The notes under the pieces: model-generated
Database searches by the model: none
Seen by the model: the letters and a program-made list of their open reading frames with translations, nothing else
Told to the model about the DNA's origin: nothing
Part shown: piece after piece, positions 34,020-46,563 of the stretch
How the letters are laid out: every line of letters starts with the position of its first letter
Numbering within the stretch: position 1 is the first letter of the stretch
From: Hawksworthiomyces lignivorus
Lineage: Eukaryota > Ascomycota > Sordariomycetes > Ophiostomatales > Ophiostomataceae
Direction of reading: 5' to 3'
NCBI GenBank assembly: GCA_002917075.1
Contig: NTMA01000034.1
Span: 310,001-374,000, forward strand
DNA length: 64,000 nucleotides
Translations under genes and position numbers: made by a program

Positions 34020-36469
34020 ATGGAGCATAATATAGCTGCTGTAGCTGAGTCTACCAACAGCCAACAGGGACCGCCAAGCAAAGCAGACATATCTCGCCGT
34101 GCACAATTGTTGAGCAAAGCTTGCGTGACTTGTCATAAGCGCAAGTTGCGGTGCGATGCCGCTGTCGTGGGTGTGCCTTGCTCTCGCTGCAGAGAGAAAC
34201 AGTGTGGGGACATCTGTACACGCGTCGAACGAAAGCGGAGAAAGACGCTTCCGAAGATAGCAGCCGCCCAGAAGACACCCGGGTTGGACTCATCTACAAT
34301 TTCCAACGGAGTCTGCTCATCTGCTTTTCTCAGGTCCGAGTCAAACTCTTCACTTCATATCGAGGCGCAACTGCATAGCGTGAACAACACCGTGGGCCTA
34401 AGCCCTGCTGCCACCACTGCGGACATCGAAGTCTGTCGTGCCATGATGGCTGGCAGTACTGCCTCCAACTCGGGCGTCACTCTTCCGCCGGCCAGGGCCG
34501 CTAGTCGTGAACTGTTTCAGTATCACCATAGTCAACACTACCTAACCATCATTGGACAGGCCCTTAGCAAGGACAAGCGCCACCGGCTGACACGGGTCGT
34601 CTTAGACGGCACACCGCAGAATGCTGGCACACCGCCGCTATATACCGCAAATTTACCTAATACTCCCGTAAAACTTTTGCCAGACCCGCTAGTCGGCTTA
34701 GATGAAGTCGATCGTGAGTATCTGCTAAAGAAGCAGGTGCTGGATCTACCGCCCCGACGTTGCGCGTAGGATTTCCCCAGACCTTTATTAGCCATGAAGC
34801 ATACTGTCGTCACGTACTAACTTCCATGAAAACAACAGCGATGCCATTTTCAAATGCTATTTTGAGTTTGTTCATCCATATGCGCCTGTGTTAGATGAGG
34901 TTGAATTTCTGAACAGCTTCAATGCCGGTACTCATTCACCATTTCTGGTCCAAGCGGTCCTGGCAAGTGGTGTCATTTACGTTGCGATGTCGGTTATAGC
35001 TGCTTGCGGCTACGATTGCCGCACCGATGCACAGAGGGCCTTCATTAACAAAGCAGCCCTACTTTACGACTTCGAGCGTGAGCATCGCCATCTGATCATG
35101 CTACAAGGCTCAGTCATCCTAGGTTCGACGCCATGTGCTCAGGATATGGACAAAGACTTTCGTTACTGGTTTTGTAACGCCGTACGGCTCGCTTTTAAAA
35201 TGGGGTTGCATCAAGGGTGTGTCGTGAGAGACCTATATCTGTTCGAGAGTTTAACAACGTTTGCTGATGCCGTATCCAGGGATCTAGCTTATGAGATGGA
35301 TGCATCTTATTATCGGATTTGTAAGAGGATCTGGTGGTTTTTATGTGTATGTTCATTGTCTTTGTCTTTGTTTTATTTTCGACACTGACTGCTCACAAGT
35401 CCAGAGTCGCGACATTCTGTTTGCTTCTACTGGTGTGCAGAACACTCGCCTTATTGGCTTAGACTGCAGTAACACGCCTAGGCTCACAGAAGAGGATTGT
35501 GAGCCGTCTATTATTCCACCAGAGTATTCGCACATACTATCACCATCGACATTATCACAACGACTCTGCTTTATCGAGAACTGCGATTTGGCCACGCTAG
35601 GTATGAACGCAGCAGATGCACTCTACTTAATATCCTTTTTGTTATAATCTCTGACCCCCTGTTACAGCCGCTGAGCGTATCTCTAACCTCCATGAACGTG
35701 AGTGCGAGTGCCTCCAAGATGAAGCTTTCCCGTTTACTTCATGGCGCAGCTCTCTCTTTGAACGAGTTGGCGCTTCTGCCGATCCTAGCACGCACAGCAC
35801 TGCGCTTATCGTCCTCATTGCCCAGAGCTATCGACTTGAGTGTGTTATCTTCCGCCAACTCCAGATTAGGCTAAAGTCGCGTCACGTTGAACTCAATTAC
35901 CTAGCCAAACAACGGCTTCGGAGTGCTGTCTTTGAACTGGACACCATCATTGGTCGAGCAGCAACTAAAGGACTAATCCACGCCTTCCCTCTTTCTTTGT
36001 ATGTTTGACTCCATCTACGATTTTTTCTTGGAACAAAACACACTCATAACATGTACACAGTGCCTCTCTGGTCCTCTCCAATCTCGCATTACACGTGGAG
36101 ATCTCTCTTGACGAGTCTGAGTCTGACATCGTGCGTGCCATCTCCAACACGTCCAGTCATCAAAATATGATGCGCCTACGGCTTATGTCAAATATCCCAC
36201 TTATTGAACGCGTAATTCCATTCTTCGAATGGGTGCTTCAACAAGCCCGTCTTAAAGAAGTTGATGGGATGCACCCAACGATTGGGTCTCAGCCTCGTCC
36301 GCTGTCAACTAAAGCCAAGACGGCCACATGCAGCGGCTTCGTTGACGATCCCGTGAAGGATAAAGTAGACAGTCAAACTGCCGATGCAACACAAGATTTC
36401 GGTGACTGGTTCGAAGATTTTATGCGCTTAGATTATTTAGACAACCTGTATCTGACACCGTTTCTATAA
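34020..36469 (+). CDS. Zn2Cys6 transcription factor with Fungal_trans domain
   Basis: Five exons: 34020-34765, 34839-35346, 35405-35600, 35668-35998 and 36061-36469. They sum to 2190 nt (729 residues). The first intron has a canonical TACTAAC branch point. The zinc cluster is ACVTCHKRKLRCDA...VPCSRCREKQCGDIC, beginning at residue 35. It is followed by a basic run (RVERKRRK). The middle homology region begins after exon 1 with YFEFVHPYAPVLDEVEF and includes KDFRYWFCNAVRLAFKMGLHQ and KRIWWFL. This matches the PF04082 group, as in cutinase and secondary-metabolite regulators. It lies head to head with the MFS exporter and is probably its regulator (inference). Confidence 0.88.
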
Positions 36470-37782
36470 ATAAATCTAAATAGTTTTAATCTATACAGGC
36501 GGAGCTTTATTCATAGAGAAAAAAAATTAAAAGAAAAGGCAAATAGTAGTTCAATAATCAATGTATATTAACTGTATTTAATCCTCTTAAGGAGATACTC
36601 TTATCAAATTAGATGCATTAGACAAGCTTTCAATGTTGTAGCTTAGAAGCGCATATATCCGTTAATATTTTTTCGGTTATTATTATCGATTTTGTGTTCG
36701 TATTACTTTTTTGCTGGCTTTTTCGTAACATTTTTAATTTGTATAGAGCCCACCGATATCTTCCCATGCTGTCTACCTTACTTAGAACTCGGTGAATCTA
36801 AGGCAAACTCATGTGGTATTTTCGGTTGCCGTGGATTCAAGGAGCGTTTGGAATCCCAGCAAATAAAGGCAGTAGCTGTGATGTGAGAAGTATCACGTAG
36901 TTACAGCCAAGCCCATCTTGTGCGTTGGAAGAGCAATGAGCTAAACAATATTTTCATACGTTGGATGGCAACCACTCCTAAAGAAACAGCGAATGTAGCC
37001 TACTAACCTTCCTTTCGATTCTCCTAAAACATAATACATTGTAGCGTATGGTCACCACGTCAATCGCGCTCACGTTCTTTGAGCAAATATATGTTACCAA
37101 CTGCGACGCCGAAATTCATATATATCGTTGTGCGAAGCGAAAAGCTAATCGGACAGCACGTCTTAGTGAGAGGACATGTCCACCCAACTATGTTTCCGGC
37201 GCTGGACTGTCAATGGGAGAGATAGGGTACCACATCTTTGTAGAATACAACTACGTAGTAACCAAGCAGCGCCTTCGTCCCTAGTCATGTGCGTGGGATT
37301 TGCTTCTCTCCTACCCATAAAGCCGCATCATAATGACTGAATGCATTGAAACCCCACCTGGAGCCGAGGCACTCGATAAAGATACCCGCCCTTATATTAA
37401 GGTATTCACGATATGTTCGAGTAGAGTACAGGCCTGCCTTCATTCGATTCTTATGTTGCAGCAAGTGTAACTAGCATTAGCCTAGCTCGAGTGTAAAATA
37501 ATAAAGTTTGTTTATAACCCCCTTGAGCTCCAAATCATTACGGTTTTTATGAGCCCGTATCGCTTTAGAAGAAATCAATATTACAGGGGCTTAGTACATA
37601 TTACCGAACACCGAAAGCCTAATAACTGAATATTTCACGGTGTAACTAGTATAATCGCCTATTGTTTCGTTAGTTTCAGTGATAAGGGCCATTGTAAACC
37701 TAGTGAAACCGTTACCTCTGCAAAGGGGGTATATATTGTTTTTGTATTTATGAGCTTGTCACGGGTGTTTCAACTACTTTAA
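36470..37782. other. Intergenic region upstream of truncated P450
   Basis: About 1.3 kb. Short open frames at 36692-36886 and 37048-37284 have no recognisable motif. I looked for the missing P450 N-terminal half just upstream of 37783 and did not find it. Confidence 0.45.
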
Positions 37783-38928
37783 ATGTGCTGTCTGAAAAAA
37801 AGAATAATTCAGAGCTCAAGAGAAGATCTAGCTTTTGGTGAGCCATTTGATTGCCTTGAAAACTCATCCTACCATCCGTGGGTTAAGTTTATATTCGAAA
37901 GAGTCCGTGGCGTAACGTTCAACGGTGTTGCGCAAAGATATCCGTTCCTGGCCAAGATCCTTGAAATGTTTGTCCCAAGACACTTGCGCGAGAATTTCGC
38001 CGCGCATATACGGCTCACTCAGCAGGAGGTAGCAAAGCGACTGGAGCTAGGAACCCTGCGCCATGATTTTATGGAAGCGATGATGAGCCAGGGAGAGAAA
38101 AGAGTATAACTTTCTTCACGCTTAAACAAAGTCTTTGAACACGACTGCTAATATACGTCAGAAAATGACATCGGCGGAGCTAGTTGACAATGCCAGTCTT
38201 TCAATTATTGCTGGCTCCGAGACAACTGCAACTGCCCTTTCCGGGGTCACCTACCTACTAGCCACTCACCCTGACATCCTGGCCAAGCTAAGTTGCGAAG
38301 TACGATCAAGCTTCAATGACGAGGATGAGATCAATCTTCTCAGTGTCCAAAAACTTTCCTACATGCTAGCTGTCCTGGACGAGGCCTTGCGAATCCACCC
38401 ACCAGTTCCTACTGCATTTACTCGTAAAGCCCAGCCCGGAGGTGATACCATTTGTGGCCAATATGTTCCAGAGGGAGTAAGTTCCTTCAGATTTTTCACC
38501 ATATTCAAGAAATAGTACGCTAAGTTGTAGACTATACTTGGTATTTGGCAATGGCCATTATTTCACAGTTCCAGGAATTTCACGGCACCGGAGTCCTTTA
38601 ATCCGGAGCGATGGTTAAATGACCCCCGTTTTGACAATGATCAAAAGAAAGCTTTCCAGCCCTTTTCATTTGGACCACGAAATTGTATTGGTAAAAAGTA
38701 AGTTGTTTTTTGAAGCCTTACGAATCACACTATAGTTTAACTTCTAATGTGGAGTTTTCCTCTAGTCTTGCTTACGCAGAAATGCGTCTAATTATGGCCA
38801 GAATCATTTGGAATTTTGATCTAGAGCCGGCAGATAGTGCAAAAGGCTGGATTGACAGAAACGAAACTTATACTTTATGGCAAAAGCTACCTTTAGAGAT
38901 CTATTTATACCCCAAGAAACCAAATTAA
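37783..38928 (+). pseudogene. N-terminally truncated cytochrome P450
   Basis: Four exons keep a perfect frame: 37783-38103, 38162-38476, 38531-38697 and 38766-38928 (966 nt, 321 residues). The sequence begins at the mid-protein motif LAFGEPFDCLE, so the first 180 or so residues of a normal P450 (membrane anchor, proline hinge, B-C region) are missing. Present are the I-helix AGSETTATALS, the K-helix ExxR in LDEALRIHPP, the PERW motif and the heme loop FSFGPRNCIGKN with its cysteine. It is closest in feel to the Tri11/isotrichodermin-15-hydroxylase-like group, on motif resemblance only. Splice sites and the reading frame of the remaining part are intact, so the loss of the 5' half may be recent. 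It could not bind the membrane or substrate normally. Confidence 0.75.
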
Positions 38929-39619
38929 GCTTGTTATGGTGGCCCAATTCATCGCTGTAAGTCGGTTTTTCTTACATTGATCTCACAAATGACAAGTACG
39001 GTTGTCTTATGATGAAGGCATCAAACATGAGCCTATGCTTCTTGGCAACAACTTATAGAACTCAATAATTTTTTGAAGGCATATATTGTTGCTATGGTAT
39101 CTCTCTCCATCTTCTCTTTACTCTGTCTGAGAGCAACTGAGCGCCACCTTATATGATATTGGCCATGACGTGCCTGTTACACAATGGGACAGGAAAGAAA
39201 ATATTGAGTCCGGCGCTCTTCAAAATGAATGGCAGAGTGTAAAAGAACGAATACATAAGTCGCAATAGCATGGTGGCAAGTTAATTTATATTAAAGGACG
39301 TGAGAGAGCTCCTAGAAAAATATAAAACGACGAAGCTGGTGGCCGAGGAAAGAGTTAAAGGTATGACATGTAGCTATAAATCATAGATAATTATCTAGTG
39401 CTATAGAACAAATAGTTAAAATTCGGGTAGTATTGCAATATAGTGACAATGTTGTGCCTATTGTCGTTGAGTATAATCTTATGTTCTTTGCACTGTATTT
39501 TGAGAGAACTTTCCATTTACTATATCTCGTGGTTCTCTTTATCATTTCATCGAACTCTTTTTCCTATCAACTGGTTCCTCCAAACTACACCTTAGCTTAA
39601 TCTCTATCGATTAGACACT
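38929..39619. other. Convergent 3' intergenic region
   Basis: About 690 bases of AT-rich DNA between the P450 fragment and the esterase gene. No gene seen. Confidence 0.4.
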
Positions 39620-40631
39620 TTACAAGTGGTGTCGCGAAAAGAACTGCACCAGATGCTGGCTAGTGAAATTGAAATTGGCCGTCTGATTTGGGCTGCCAGA
39701 CAGGTCAAGCCCAAGTATTGACGGCCATGCGTGGCCGAGACCCTCAATAGTCAACCCCCGCACCTCGGCGCCTGTCGGGCAGTCCCATACTTCCTCCCAT
39801 ACACCCGGATGTACTTCCTCGACGGAGGGTATCGGCCATGCCCCAGGGTAGGTCCCACGGCAGCCGTTTCGTTCGGCCCACTGGCGACGCCATAGACGCA
39901 CGTCAGGCTCTGGGCCAAAGGAGCCTTCGAGAGGCGTGCGACCGAGGAACTCGGTGATGCGGTCCTCGACGCCATGTGCGTGTAGGATAGGAGCCGGGCG
40001 CGAAGGTGTGCAGTTGTAAAACGAGTAGACGCCTTGGTACAGCGCTGGTGAAACTGGCGCAAAGGCAGCGATGATGGCTGAAGTATCAGGACGGCAGGCA
40101 AGTAAGGCGGTGAACCCACCACCGTTGGATTTGCCACACGCATAGATGCGGGTGCGGTCAATAGTGTAAGCAGCTGCGGTTGTTTCGATAATGTCATACA
40201 CGTAGGCGATATCATCCACCGTAGTATTCTCGTAAGGGGCACCTTTCCATATGTGGGTCATATTCCAGTCGGAATTGTTCACTCCTTGGGCATATATCGT
40301 CAAGAACGGTCGCCCAGTAATGGTTAAGTCAGGATTGGATAGTTCTGTGATGCGCTGCTGCTTTTCGCTGAACCCACCGGCTGACTATTCAGCATTCGAG
40401 TTTTTCAACACATTGGGTCTCCTTTCCTTAAACACGTGTCTTACCTCCGTGAAATGAGATCACAAGCGGAAGCGGCTCACCCGGAACGTATCCGGATGGG
40501 ACGTTGAGGAGGAACGTGCGCTCCGTCGGCAGGGTGTAGGCGATGTTGCCGGTGACCGGTTTTCTCGACAGGACAACCTGCACGGCCTGTGCGATGCCAG
40601 CAAAGAGTGAGAGGGCGAGTAGAAAAACCAT
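39620..40631 (-). CDS. Secreted CE1-type esterase (feruloyl/PHB depolymerase-like)
   Basis: Two exons on the minus strand, 40631-40445 and 40380-39620, with a 64-nt intron; 948 nt, 315 residues. It has a short signal peptide (MVFLLALSLFAGIAQA). The oxyanion motif SFHGAGG is completed across the intron. The nucleophile is Ser147 in CGKSNGGG. The acid is probably the Asp of HAHGVEDRITEF and the base the His of EGLGHAWP. Several N-glycosylation sequons are present (NNSDWNMT, NQTANFNFT). The family (CE1, with fungal FaeC-like feruloyl esterases and polyhydroxybutyrate-depolymerase-like proteins) acts outside the cell on ester bonds of plant cell walls. No separate carbohydrate-binding module is seen. 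It is divergent from the OPT transporter. Confidence 0.88.
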
Positions 40632-41357
40632 CCTTACTGCCGTTTCTGACTACAATGGTGTATATGGTATGGTACGCAACAACCACCCTAAATTTAAGAC
40701 GTGGGAATTCGATGGCAACACAACAGTACAAGATAAGAAATCTTATAATGATAGCATCGGGGAGATAAAGACGCCCTTGTCGGATCCAGTATCGGGAACA
40801 AAGATAAGTGACAAAATTCCGGGCCGTCCGCTTTTGCAAAGCAACGTCATGTCATCTTAAGATGGTGCGATAAGGCACAATGCAGCAAATGAGAGCCCTT
40901 TCTCCGCACCGCAACTGTATTCTGGATAGATACCGAAAGCATCTGGCAAGCTTTTTGAATCCCGTCAAGAGGCGCTTGCCCTATGATTTATCGGTCCTTT
41001 TTCACATGTCGGGTCCACCGTCTCCACAAGGTATCATTTATCGTACAACTAACCTCTGAAAGCAGTTCCTGTGATCAATCAGAAAACGAATACAGCCTAG
41101 CATTTGATATGCAATTCAATATGCCAATAACGACATGTCCGGGATAGGAAGCTCTGCGATGACGGATAGTACTGTATTTATAATGGCAATTAACGATTGC
41201 GGTAAACCTCATTCTTTATTATTTTAATAAATGCCGATTTGTCATTGTCCAATTGCCTGGGACAAACGTCGCATTCTGAAACTCTCTCACTGTCCAATAT
41301 TTGTTATTTACTGTACCGCGAATAATCACATATCGCAGCTCCGATTTGGAAAGGGAA
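40632..41357. promoter_or_regulatory. Divergent promoter region, esterase and OPT transporter
   Basis: 726 bases between two divergent starts. The sequence GTATTTATAATGG at about 41173 could hold a TATA element for the transporter, but it lies about 180 bases from the ATG. Nothing firmer was found. Confidence 0.35.
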
Positions 41358-44300
41358 ATGATGGTCGAAATCCAGCAGGCTGAACCCGGCAATCGCACCC
41401 CGAGTGACACGGCTGACTATTCGGAAAAGGTCTTCGTTACGAAGGAAGTTCTCAATGCCGGAAACTTGGACGTTGAGGACATCGGCGGAGAGTCCGACGA
41501 TGGCCCCAGACGACCGCTCCTTAGCACTGACAAGACCGAACTGACGCCTCATGAAGCCTTTGAATGGGATGTCAGTGGCGACCAGTCACCTTGTATGTTG
41601 ACATACTTTCCTCTACTCCCAACACGATATCTGAACTGCGGCTGACCCGGCGCTCTTCGATACAGTCCCCGAGGTAGCAGCTTGTGTACCCAACACAGAC
41701 GACCCGACGCTCGCTTGTAGCAGTATGATGCGCCCGTCTCAGTTTCTAGGCCTGTCTTGTTTTGGCATCTACTAGAACCTCTACTAACGAGAGACAGCCT
41801 TTCGCGCTTGGGCGCTTACCACAGTGTTCGTAATGGTGTTTGCTGGCGTCAATCAATTTTTTAGCATGCGCTACGTTCGTCTCCCCGGCCAGACTTCTGA
41901 GTTGACTATAAATGTAACTTTCGCAATCTAACAACGAAGGACAGCCATCTCTCACCATCGGCTATGTTGTTGCACAGCTTCTGGTTTTCCCAATCGGACG
42001 CGCATGGGAGAGACTGCCTCGCTGGCGTCTACCATTAGGAAAGTACTCTTTCGACATCAACCCGGGCAGGTTTACTATCAAGGAACATGCCTTAATTGTG
42101 ATTGTTAGTACATTGCATACCGTTAAGCCTTGAGAGATAGCGGCGGCGGCTTTGTAACTTTTTACTCACAGCTCTCTTAGTGTGTCAACATCAGCGCCAG
42201 CGTCGCTTATGCCTCTGGATCTCTTGTAGCTATCATCAGCCCTGTTTACTGGAACCACGATTACGGCGCAGGCTTCGGGTTTCTCTATCTACTAACATCT
42301 CAAATGTTGGGCTTTGGCCTTGCCGGCCTGGCGCGGCGATGGCTTGTCTATCCGGCTGCCCTCATCTGGCCGACATCGTTGTCTTCGACGGTCTTATTCC
42401 GAGCCTTACACGAACCACAGGAGCATTCCTCCGCCAATGGTTGGACGTTATCTCGCTATAAATTCTTCGGGTGGTTTACATTGTTCGGCTTTGTTCTCTT
42501 CTGGTTTCCTGATTACATTTGGACGAGTCTTGGTACTTTTGCATTCATCACTTGGATTGTGCCGCACAACCAAAAAGTTAATACTATTTTCGGGGTATGT
42601 ATGATATCTTACGTGATTGGGTTGTTTGAATTTTATATTGACAATGAATAAATAGATGAATTCTGGTCTCGGTTTGTTACCACTAAGCATTGACTGGACA
42701 CAGATTAATTACGCCGGTTATCCTTTGATGACGCCATTTTATATTACTTGCAATGCATTTGCCGTTGTGGTTTTGTTTTACTTGTTTTTATCACCGATCC
42801 TTTATTACACTAATGTATGGAATAGCGCTTAGTGAGTTTATTTCTTTTTTTTTGGTACTGTGACTTCGCGTATAAAGAATCTGACTTCGGTTAACAATAA
42901 TTAAGTCTCCCATTACTATCTTCTAACACCTTCGATAATACTGGAAAGACATATAACGTGTCACGGGTTGTTGACGAAAACTTAAACTTCGTACTCAGCA
43001 AATACGAGACCTATTCCCCAATGTACATCTCCATGTCGTACTCTCTTACGTACGCTCTCTCCTTTGCTGCAGTAACTTCTATTGTTTTCTATACGTATCT
43101 CTACAACGGCACCGAGATCTGGGCCAAGTTCAAGAACGCGCGCAGCGGCGGCGAAGACATTCACAAGCGTCTCATGAACAACTACAAAGAGGTGCCTGAC
43201 TGGTGGTACGGTGTGTTGACAGCCTCCGTATTGGGCTTAGGAATCCTCACGATCCGATACTGGGAGACAGGTCTGCCAGTCTGGGGCTTTATTGTCGTAT
43301 GCTTTGGTATGGGCGTACTTCTTATTGTGCCAGAGGGTATTCTCGAGGGAACAACCAACCAACGAATGTCGGTATTGTTTTTTTTTCATCGTTTGTGAAA
43401 GTTAATTATCTGCTAACGAGAATAGTTTTCTTAATATTATTACGGAGCTTATAGCCGGATATGCTTGGCCCGGTAAGCCTATTGCCAACATGATGGTTAA
43501 GTGTTATGGTTACAACTCGGTCAAACACGGTATGGACTTTGCTCAAGATTTGAAACTGGGACAATATATGGTAAGCATACATAAATTTCATTTATGCGAA
43601 TATCTTTAATTTCGTTAATTTAAACAATTTATGTGTTTTAGAAAATTCCCCCTCGTGTCCTCTTCTTTGGACAGATTTACTCGTCCATCTTAGCGACTAT
43701 GACTCAGGTTGGAGGTATGACATAACGGTAATCATTCCTTCAAGGTTAATCGCTAGAAACATACTGATTTTAACCTCTGTAGTTCTTCGTTGGATGGTCG
43801 GACACATTCCTGACTTCTGCTCGCCCACTAATACAAACCGATTTACATGCAACGGTGCCTTGGTTGTTTACAATGCGTCGCTGATCTGGGGAACAATCGG
43901 CCCACAGCGCATGTTTCAATCAGGACAGGTGTACAGCGGTATTATGTACTTTTTCTTAATTGGGGTGAGTTTCTGGTCGTCTGTTTTTTAAACTGTTGTC
44001 TGCTTCCTTCTCTATTGACAAATGCCCATTCAGCCCGTGGTTACAATCCTTGTCTACCTCGTCTATCGGAGATATCCAAAGAGCTGGGTGCGGTATATCA
44101 ATGTTCCCATTTTCTTCAATGCAGCTGGGAACATCCCACCTGCCAACACGAGTAAGTTGAAAATCTCTAAAGGATTTGAGACCGCAGTTGGAGCTAATGT
44201 GATATTCAGCCCAATACTCGCTCTGGTTTATCGTCGGCTTTATCTTCAATTTCCTCATCCGCCGCCGCGCCCTGGACTGGTGGAAGCGATATAACTGTAT

Positions 44301-44561
44301 GCCTCTCACTTGAAGATGGGCTGGATGTGTGGTAACGTAGTAATGTCTCATGCTAATACGTTCACAGACCTCCTCCAAGCGGCCATGGATACGGGCACGG
44401 CTATTGCAACTATTTTGATCTTCTTCGCTCTTAGTTACACTGGCACTACGTTCAAGTGGTGGGGCAACACCGTCGGCTCAAACACAGACGATCGTAAGAA
44501 TGTCCCTTGGTTGACAGTTCCGAAGGGTGGCCATTTTGGAAGAGGCCCTGGACAATTTTAA
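41358..44561 (+). CDS. OPT-family oligopeptide transporter, 13 exons
   Basis: Thirteen exons: 41358-41592, 41666-41722, 41798-41874, 41945-42103, 42181-42594, 42656-42831, 42906-43367, 43426-43570, 43642-43714, 43783-43964, 44034-44151, 44210-44296 and 44368-44561. The total is 2379 nt, or 792 residues, in frame. The start is the first of two adjacent ATG codons (41358 and 41361). Family landmarks: [26 protein letters not shown] across exons 1-3, the NPG motif in [38 protein letters not shown], the KIPPR motif in exon 9, NTNRFTCNG and a [18 protein letters not shown] ending. It imports small oligopeptides or glutathione-like peptides with protons. An upstream ATG is not needed. The donor of intron 7 (GTCGGT) is unusual but is the only one that keeps the conserved frame. 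Confidence 0.92.
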
Positions 44562-45890
44562 ACTTCATCTAAAAACGTAAACTTCATCATACAGCTTTAG
44601 ATATAGATAAATACTCCTTTTAGAGCATGTATACCTCTATTTACAGGAGGTAGTCTAGTATATAGACACGAAATATCTTACTGTTAATTTTTCAATCGAA
44701 TGTCGGTTCAGTGTATTTCAGAAACTTTTTTGGTGATAATCTCCCGAAGTAGAAGGATCAGTAGCAGAGTGGCTATGAGTTTACTTAGTTGGTCGAACAT
44801 GTCAGAGGTTATCGTATTGTTTTAATCATTGCAGAAAAATGGTACCTGGTTATTTTTTTTTTTTTTTGGACGTTTTCATTCATGTGTCGGTGCCCGTGAT
44901 TTGAATGATTTATTCCTATTACAGCAAAGAGTGTACTGAATAGCTGAATCATTAACACGATAGGTTGTGTACAGTTAATACTAAGCCACGGCCATTAACA
45001 ATGGCATGGGATTTAATTGCTTCTGTTGCCTCAGAAATGGTTGAATGGGTTAATAAAGAAAGCGGAGGGCCACAAGTAGGACCTTCTCCGTCTGAAGCTA
45101 TTTAGTTGATTTACAGCGATACCACAACCTTTTATTTTTCTGTGGTTAACTTCAGGTTGTCTTTTTGTACTTTGAAAAGAAACATTTATTTAAGGTGGAA
45201 CATGTGGCTTTTTGGACAGGCTACTCAATGTATTTGCTCTGCTTTGAAGGAATTATAGCGAAAAGTGAAGCCTTCATCTCCTTAGATTCTGAGCCAGGGC
45301 GTTTTAACGGATTCTCTGTAGACTCTTGTATGCATGCGAATTTACTCTGGTAGGAATTCACGTCCACGACACGATCACGCATCATACAAAACCATATGCA
45401 AATCTGTCCTCATAACGATTACATAGAACTCTATTGAACACTTTTACTTCATCCTACTTTTATATAATTGATTAGTAGACAAAATATTGCAATGAACGAC
45501 GGCGAGAGCTATAGAAGCCGACTTTTAGAGCGAGGCTACTTCTTTTCTTCTTAAATCGAATGTATTATTCTGTTCCTATGGGTTATTTGCAAAAATTTCG
45601 GCTAATTGTATTGTCTTATAATACCTACTCCAGCCTCTAAGAAGATAGCAATCCCCAAGAAGACTTTTCTCGATAGTATCATAAATAGAGCTTTTTACTG
45701 ACATAATGGGTCGCCGGAGTCGAGTGGACCACTGGGCCGGTAGGCCCGTCGGTAGCCCGGCTGACCGCTTGCAACAGTATTCCCGTTCTGGCCTTAGGCT
45801 CGCGCTGGGTCAACCATAGGGCCTTGGCCAATTACAACGCCGAAGTCCCCCATTCCCTTCTGTTTTACAGAATGTCAGGAAATCAATACT
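44562..45890. other. Intergenic region
   Basis: About 1.3 kb with AT-rich blocks and a T run at about 44851-44866. A G+C-richer part starts near 45715. I see no intact gene. Confidence 0.45.
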
Positions 45891-45894
45891 AACA

Positions 45895-46030
45895 CGCTGA
45901 AAAAAGACGGTCGAAACGACAGCTTGGAGCAACCGCGATCTGGTCCCTATGCCGCCTTCGCGACGCATATGTGGGAATGGTTCAACTTCTTCGGAGCTAC
46001 TGGGTTGTAAGACGATATCGTCCACTATCG
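45895..46030 (+). pseudogene. Remnant of NCS1-like permease N-terminus
   Basis: In one frame the DNA at about 45930-45970 reads SNRDLVPMPPSRR. In the next frame, at 45973-46000, it reads WEWFNFFG. Together they resemble the start of fungal NCS1 uracil/allantoin-type permeases, where a P-x-P-P-x-x-R-x-W motif precedes the first membrane segment. The frame change and stop codons show that it is not functional. No further permease segments were recognised, so the assignment rests on one motif. Confidence 0.35.
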
Positions 46031-46479
46031 GCCGTGAATGGCAAGAGCAACAGGTCTACCGTTGTAAATCTCGTATATTTTTACTACTACTTTTATTTTC
46101 AACAAAAATACTTAATAACAACAGGGCAAAACATATAGTGCCCACAGCAATTCTATAATATAAATGTCTGGAAGATGCTACTATAGATAGCTAGTACAGT
46201 CTTTCCGCACCATTCTTCATTCGGCATAACATTGTTGGTGAGCCTGCCCTAAGGATTGCCGTACGAAACTGCCGCCAGTTTATTTCAGAAAGAACATTTT
46301 GGGATGCTTTCCCGCGACGAACGGATACTAGGAGGATCGCCGAAGGAATCCCCTCACACCGGGTAGCTAGCCACATTTAGCCCGGTGGATCTCAATTCGG
46401 AAATGTAGCACGGCAGCCAGGATGGTGTGTATGGTTTGGTCCCCATTATGACTGTACTGGTCTTAGCGCAGGCCTGGTC
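46031..46479. other. Coding-like but unassigned stretch
   Basis: The DNA at about 46200-46380 has a more balanced base composition and an open plus-strand stretch (FIRHNIVGEPALRIAV), but I cannot name the family. The string AGGGCAAAACATA at 46123-46135 recurs elsewhere in the window. Confidence 0.3.
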
Positions 46480-46486
46480 TATAAAT
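46480..46486 (+). promoter_or_regulatory. TATA box of alcohol dehydrogenase pseudogene
   Basis: TATAAAT lies 78-84 bases before the ATG at 46564. The promoter looks well preserved although the gene it serves is broken. Confidence 0.5.
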
Positions 46487-46563
46487 CCCTCTAGTGTGTT
46501 TCCTCGTCCACAGTAGCCAATACAACCTTATCCTATCTCTCTGCAGATATCACAAGCCAAAAC

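Noticed and set aside
45810..46025. 71-codon minus-strand open frame
   Set aside because: It is the antisense shadow of the NCS1-like permease remnant, which carries the recognisable motif on the plus strand.
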